A DNA stretch of 63,315 nt, taken from the NCBI GenBank assembly GCA_018334995.1, contig JAGXKW010000012.1:1-63315 (forward strand), written 5' to 3'. The DNA is from Wenzhouxiangellaceae bacterium (GTDB lineage: Bacteria; Pseudomonadota; Gammaproteobacteria; Xanthomonadales; Wenzhouxiangellaceae). Shown in pieces: positions 59,914 to 63,315 of this stretch; positions within the stretch are counted from its first letter, which is position 1; each line of letters starts with the position of its first letter. A program made the position numbers and the translations under genes. The notes under the pieces were generated by a model, which worked only from the letters and a program-made list of their open reading frames with translations, was not told the DNA's origin and ran no database searches.

Positions 59914-60968
59914 GAGCCGCCTTCGAACAGATCGGCTCCGCCCGGCTTCGCCGGCGCCTTGAGCCCCAGGTGCTGCCAGGTGCGCGTGGTGGCCATGCGG
60001 CCGCGTGCGGTGCGCACCAGAAAGCCCTGCTGGATCAGAAACGGCTCGATCACGTCCTCGATGGTGCCGCGCTCTTCCGAAAGCGCCGCGGCCAGACTCT
60101 CCACGCCCACGGGGCCGCCGTCGAAGTGTTCGACCATGATGGTCAGCAGCCGTCGGTCGAGCTGGTCGAAGCCCCGGGCGTCGACCTGCATCATCTCCAG
60201 CGCCTGGCATGCGACATCTGCGTCGATCTCCCCGGCGGCACGAACCTGGGCGAAATCGCGCACCCGCCGCAGCAGCCGGTTCGCGATGCGCGGCGTGCCG
60301 CGGGATCTTCGGGCGATTTCGGCCGCGCCCTTTCCGTCGCAGGCGATTTCAAGAATGGCGGCCGAGCGCGTCACGATCTGCGCGAGATCGTCGACGCCGT
60401 AGAACTCCAGCCGTTCGACGATGCCGAAGCGGTCGCGCAGCGGCGAGGTCAAAAGCCCGGCGCGCGTGGTCGCGCCGACCAGGGTGAAGCGCGGCAGGTC
60501 GAGCTGGATCGAGCGCGCCGCCGGGCCCTCGCCGATGATGATGTCGATCCGGTAGTCTTCCATCGCCGGGTACAGCACTTCCTCGACGACCGGCGACAGG
60601 CGATGAATCTCGTCGACGAACAGCACGTCGCCCGGTTCCAGATTGGTCAGCATCGCCGCCAGGTCGCCGGCGCGCTCGAGCACCGGGCCCGAGGTCTGGC
60701 GCAGATTCGTACCCATCTCGGCGGCGATGACATTGGCCAGCGTCGTCTTGCCGAGCCCCGGCGGGCCGAAGATCAACACATGATCCAGCGCCTCGGAGCG
60801 ATGCCGGGCCGATTCCAGGTAAATCCCCAACCGGTCCTTCATCGTCTGCTGGCCGATGTACTCGCCCAGCCGCGCCGGGCGCAGCGACGCCTCGAAGCGC
60901 ACCTCCTCGTCGGCCGGACGGGCCGAAATCAGGCGGGAGTCGTCATCTGGGAAACTGCTGTCGGTCAT
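59910..60968 (-). CDS. ruvB: Holliday junction branch migration helicase RuvB
   Basis: From ATG 60968 ([17 protein letters not shown]) the protein has 352 residues with Walker [12 protein letters not shown], Walker [10 protein letters not shown], sensor [18 protein letters not shown] and the DNA-binding winged helix at the C terminus (GLKAPAKP). It drives branch migration with RuvA. ruvA is 1.75 kb away on the same strand, with an antiporter gene on the other strand between them, so ruvB needs its own promoter. It is coupled to ybgC. Confidence 0.97.
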   Translation of the reverse strand: MTDSSFPDDDSRLISARPADEEVRFEASLRPARLGEYIGQQTMKDRLGIYLESARHRSEALDHVLIFGPPGLGKTTLANVIAAEMGTNLRQTSGPVLERAGDLAAMLTNLEPGDVLFVDEIHRLSPVVEEVLYPAMEDYRIDIIIGEGPAARSIQLDLPRFTLVGATTRAGLLTSPLRDRFGIVERLEFYGVDDLAQIVTRSAAILEIACDGKGAAEIARRSRGTPRIANRLLRRVRDFAQVRAAGEIDADVACQALEMMQVDARGFDQLDRRLLTIMVEHFDGGPVGVESLAAALSEERGTIEDVIEPFLIQQGFLVRTARGRMATTRTWQHLGLKAPAKPGGADLFEGGS

Positions 60969-61224
60969 CTGGAGGTTCAGGGGTCGGGGACTTCGATCAA
61001 GCACGAATGGTAGCGGAAATCGCCCGGCGGTACTCGAACCGCAGGGGCGACTTCCACATCGCGCCGAACACAACCCGCCCGGTCAATACCCCGATCCGGT
61101 TCAACCGCCAGGCCACAACCGGTCAAAAGCCTTCGCGACAACCAGGCTCGGGATCCCTGTCCCGGCAATCACCGTATTCCGCGATAATCAGGTTCAATGA
61201 TGGAAAACCGAACCGGAGGGTTGC

Positions 61225-62700
61225 GTGATCGCCAGCGAACCGCTGACCACTGGATGGCTGTTGACCATCGCCGGCCTGCTGATGCTCGCCAGCGTGCTGT
61301 TCAGCCGCCCTTCCGAACGCATCGGGTTTCCCGCCGTGCTGCTGTTTCTGGGCATCGGTCTTGTGGCCAGTCTATGGCTGCCTGCCGATTTCGCCGATCA
61401 CTCGCTGGCGTTCCGCATCGGCACCGTCGGCCTGGTGCTGATCCTGTTCGACGGTGGTCTGAATACGTCCTGGCGCGCGGCCCGTCCGCATCTTGCCCCG
61501 GCAGCCGTTCTGGCCACGGCGGGCGTGGCCGGCACCGCGGCTGTCGTGGCGGTGGCGGCTCGCGTGCTCGGACTGGAATGGCCCGAAGCCTTGTTGATCG
61601 GCGCCATCGTTTCGTCTACCGACGCGGCCGCCGTATTCTCGGCGCTGCGCGGATCGAACGTGCAGCTGCGCCAGCGGGTGGGCGCCACGCTGGAACTGGA
61701 ATCCGGCCTGAACGACCCGATGGCGGTCATCCTCACGATTACGCTCACCGGCGTACTCCTGGACACCGGCAATTTCAGTTGGGCCTCGTTCATCGTCGAT
61801 ATCGTCGTGCAACTGGCCGTCGGACTGGCAGCCGGCCTTGCCATCGGCTGGATGGGTCAGCAGCTGCTGCAGCGCGTGCGCGTCCCCGCCGCAGGTCTCT
61901 ATCCAGCCATGACGCTTTCCCTGGCCCTGTTGGCTTTCGGCATCCCGACGCTTTTCCTCGGATCGGGCTTTCTTGCCGTCTACGTTGCCGCGTTGATGCT
62001 CGGTAACCGTCGCTTGCCCTACCGCGCGGGCATCCTGCGCGTCCACGACGCCCTGGCCTGGTTGGGTCAGATCACGATGTTCCTGGTACTCGGGCTTTTG
62101 GCGATACCCGGCCTGCTTGCGGCGTCGGGCCTGATGGGAATAGCGCTGGGACTGGTGTTGGCGCTGCTGGCCCGTCCGCTGGTGGTCGCGCTCTGTCTGC
62201 TGCCTTTTCGCTACGAGAGGGCCGAAACCGCGTTCATCGCCTGGACCGGGCTGCGCGGTGCGGTACCGATTCTGCTGGCCAGCTACCCGGTCATGAGCGG
62301 CGTCGACGGCGCGCTCGAACTGTTTCACCTGGTGTTCTTCATCGTGGTGTTCAACGCCGTGATTCCCGGCGCCACGATTCGATGGGCGGTCAACCGATTA
62401 CGTGTCGAACGGGCCGGGCAGCCGCGGCCCACGCCGGTTCTCGAAATCACCGCGACCGAGGCCTTGCCGGTTCGTGTCCTTTCCTTCCTGATCGACCCGG
62501 CCGCTGTCGTCGCCGGCAGCCGGGTCGCCGACCTGCCCATGCCCGACGGCGCGGACATCCTGCTGCTGGTGCGCGACGGCAGGATATTACCGGTGAGGGG
62601 CTCGACCATGCTCGAATCCGGCGACCACGTCCACCTGCTGATCGCGCCGGAGCAGATTCACGCGGTGTCGCTGTTGTTCGGGCTTCGGGAAGAAGACTAG
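61225..62700 (+). CDS. CPA1-family cation/proton antiporter, NhaP2/CvrA-like
   Basis: The 491-residue protein starts at GTG 61225, preceded by CGGAGGG. It has about 12 membrane helices; the ion-site blocks are LILFDGGLNT, SSTDAAAVFSAL and LELESGLNDPMAV, and WTGLRGAVPILLASYP matches NhaP2. The C-terminal 100 residues form a TrkA-C-like regulatory domain (SRVADLPMPDGADILLLVRDGRILP). It probably exchanges K+ or Na+ for protons. It lies opposite to and between ruvA and ruvB, an unusual place. Confidence 0.92.
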   Translation: MIASEPLTTGWLLTIAGLLMLASVLFSRPSERIGFPAVLLFLGIGLVASLWLPADFADHSLAFRIGTVGLVLILFDGGLNTSWRAARPHLAPAAVLATAGVAGTAAVVAVAARVLGLEWPEALLIGAIVSSTDAAAVFSALRGSNVQLRQRVGATLELESGLNDPMAVILTITLTGVLLDTGNFSWASFIVDIVVQLAVGLAAGLAIGWMGQQLLQRVRVPAAGLYPAMTLSLALLAFGIPTLFLGSGFLAVYVAALMLGNRRLPYRAGILRVHDALAWLGQITMFLVLGLLAIPGLLAASGLMGIALGLVLALLARPLVVALCLLPFRYERAETAFIAWTGLRGAVPILLASYPVMSGVDGALELFHLVFFIVVFNAVIPGATIRWAVNRLRVERAGQPRPTPVLEITATEALPVRVLSFLIDPAAVVAGSRVADLPMPDGADILLLVRDGRILPVRGSTMLESGDHVHLLIAPEQIHAVSLLFGLREED

Positions 62701-62719
62701 CGAGTCGCGGCGCGCCGAA

Positions 62720-63315
62720 TCAGCGCTGCATCCGGTTCTTCAGGGCCTGCCGAATCATGGCCTCGGCGCTGGCCGAGTCGTCGCTCACGCCCTTGATCAT
62801 CTTCAGCGCCTCGGCGGGGGAATAGCCCAGCGCGACCAGGCCGGCACGGGCCTCGCCGGCGGCGTTGCGTTCGCCGCTGGTCGACTGGCCGGTGCCGACC
62901 GATGTGCCGGAACCAAGCTCCAGCCCGTCGAGCCGGCTCTTCATTTCCAGGACCAGGCGCTCGGCGGTCTTCTTGCCGATGCCGGGCAGTCGGGTGAGCG
63001 CCTGGCTGTCGCCGGATTCGACCATCAGCGCGAAATCGCCGGCCGAAACGCTGGATAGAATCCCCAGCGCCACCTTGGGCCCCACTCCGGAGATCTTCAG
63101 CAGGCTGCGGAACATTTCGCGGTCGGAGGCGCTGACGAATCCGAACAGCAGGTGTGCGTCCTCGCGGATCACCTGGTGGATCAACAGGGTGCAGGGCTGG
63201 CCGTTCTCCGGCAGCTTGTCGAATACGCTCATGGGCGCCTCGACCTCGTAGCCCACCCCGGCGACGTCGAGCAGCAGGTTGGGCGGACGGCGCTCGAGCA
63301 GGGTTCCGGAAAGTC
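62720..63315 (-). CDS. ruvA: Holliday junction branch migration protein RuvA (partial, first few codons outside window)
   Basis: The reading frame enters from the right edge as LSGTLLERRPPNLLLDVAGV and runs to the stop at 62720, giving 198 residues; only about four N-terminal residues (usually MIGx) are missing. The helix-hairpin-helix motifs ISGVGPKVALGILSS and LPGIGKKTAERLVLEMK and the C-terminal three-helix domain (AGLVALGYSPAEALKMI) are present. It binds Holliday junctions and guides RuvB. Confidence 0.96.
   Translation of the reverse strand, partial: LSGTLLERRPPNLLLDVAGVGYEVEAPMSVFDKLPENGQPCTLLIHQVIREDAHLLFGFVSASDREMFRSLLKISGVGPKVALGILSSVSAGDFALMVESGDSQALTRLPGIGKKTAERLVLEMKSRLDGLELGSGTSVGTGQSTSGERNAAGEARAGLVALGYSPAEALKMIKGVSDDSASAEAMIRQALKNRMQR

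Overview
The window reads as chromosomal DNA of a GC-rich gammaproteobacterium. Gene content and order (ruvAB-ybgC-tolQRAB-pal-cpoB-queE, mutS-pncC-recA-recX, clpS-clpA beside infA, mnmA-hflD, tRNA Gly-Cys-Leu) are classic for that class. A LysR gene divergent from aceBA and a PsrA-like regulator joined to fadE suggest a lineage near Xanthomonadales/Chromatiales, for example Wenzhouxiangella-like. That placement is inference from gene order and protein style, not from a search. I see no prophage, integrase, transposase or CRISPR array. Almost every other long open frame here is a high-GC shadow of a real gene.

Layout. 1-2785: the 5' part of a secreted OmcA/MtrC-type multihaem cytochrome (nine CxxCH motifs inside the window), preceded by a perfect FNR/ANR box. 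2786-6066: an orphan arginine deiminase, a TPR/transglutaminase-like lipoprotein and a three-gene tRNA cluster. 6175-11908: a GT2-GtrA-GT39 fusion membrane glycosyltransferase, infA, clpA and clpS. 12033-16032: glyoxylate shunt (aceB, aceA) with a divergent LysR gene. 16281-20886: mnmA, hflD, acnA. 20965-26821: a large Vps10/BNR-type secreted protein, a PlsC-type acyltransferase and a methionine aminotransferase. 26931-32653: a signalling block with FHA-GGDEF and PAS-GGDEF-EAL proteins, a serine hydrolase and a GNAT protein. 32755-39928: DUF2062 membrane protein, S9 oligopeptidase lipoprotein, a small unknown, lipA and an Lhr-like helicase. 40035-47121: fatty-acid beta-oxidation (PsrA-like regulator, fadE, fadN-type multifunctional enzyme, thiolase). 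47441-53263: recX, recA, thpR, pncC, mutS. 53639-63315: queE, cpoB, pal, tolBARQ, ybgC, ruvB, a K+(Na+)/H+ antiporter on the opposite strand, and ruvA running off the right edge.

How it fits together. aceBA, acnA, fadE, fadN and fadA form an acetyl-CoA/fatty-acid utilisation programme, and two regulators (LysR, PsrA-like) sit next to their likely operators. The cytochrome with its FNR box implies an anaerobic or micro-oxic electron-disposal option.

The least explained material is intergenic. There are four MITE-like elements bounded by CCACAGAT...ATCTGTGG, two copies of a hairpin repeat near 45.8 and 49.15 kb, a nest of several short repeat types between mutS and queE, a 43-bp perfect palindrome that contains the recX stop codon, and a related TAGGA-rich element upstream of the recA promoter.
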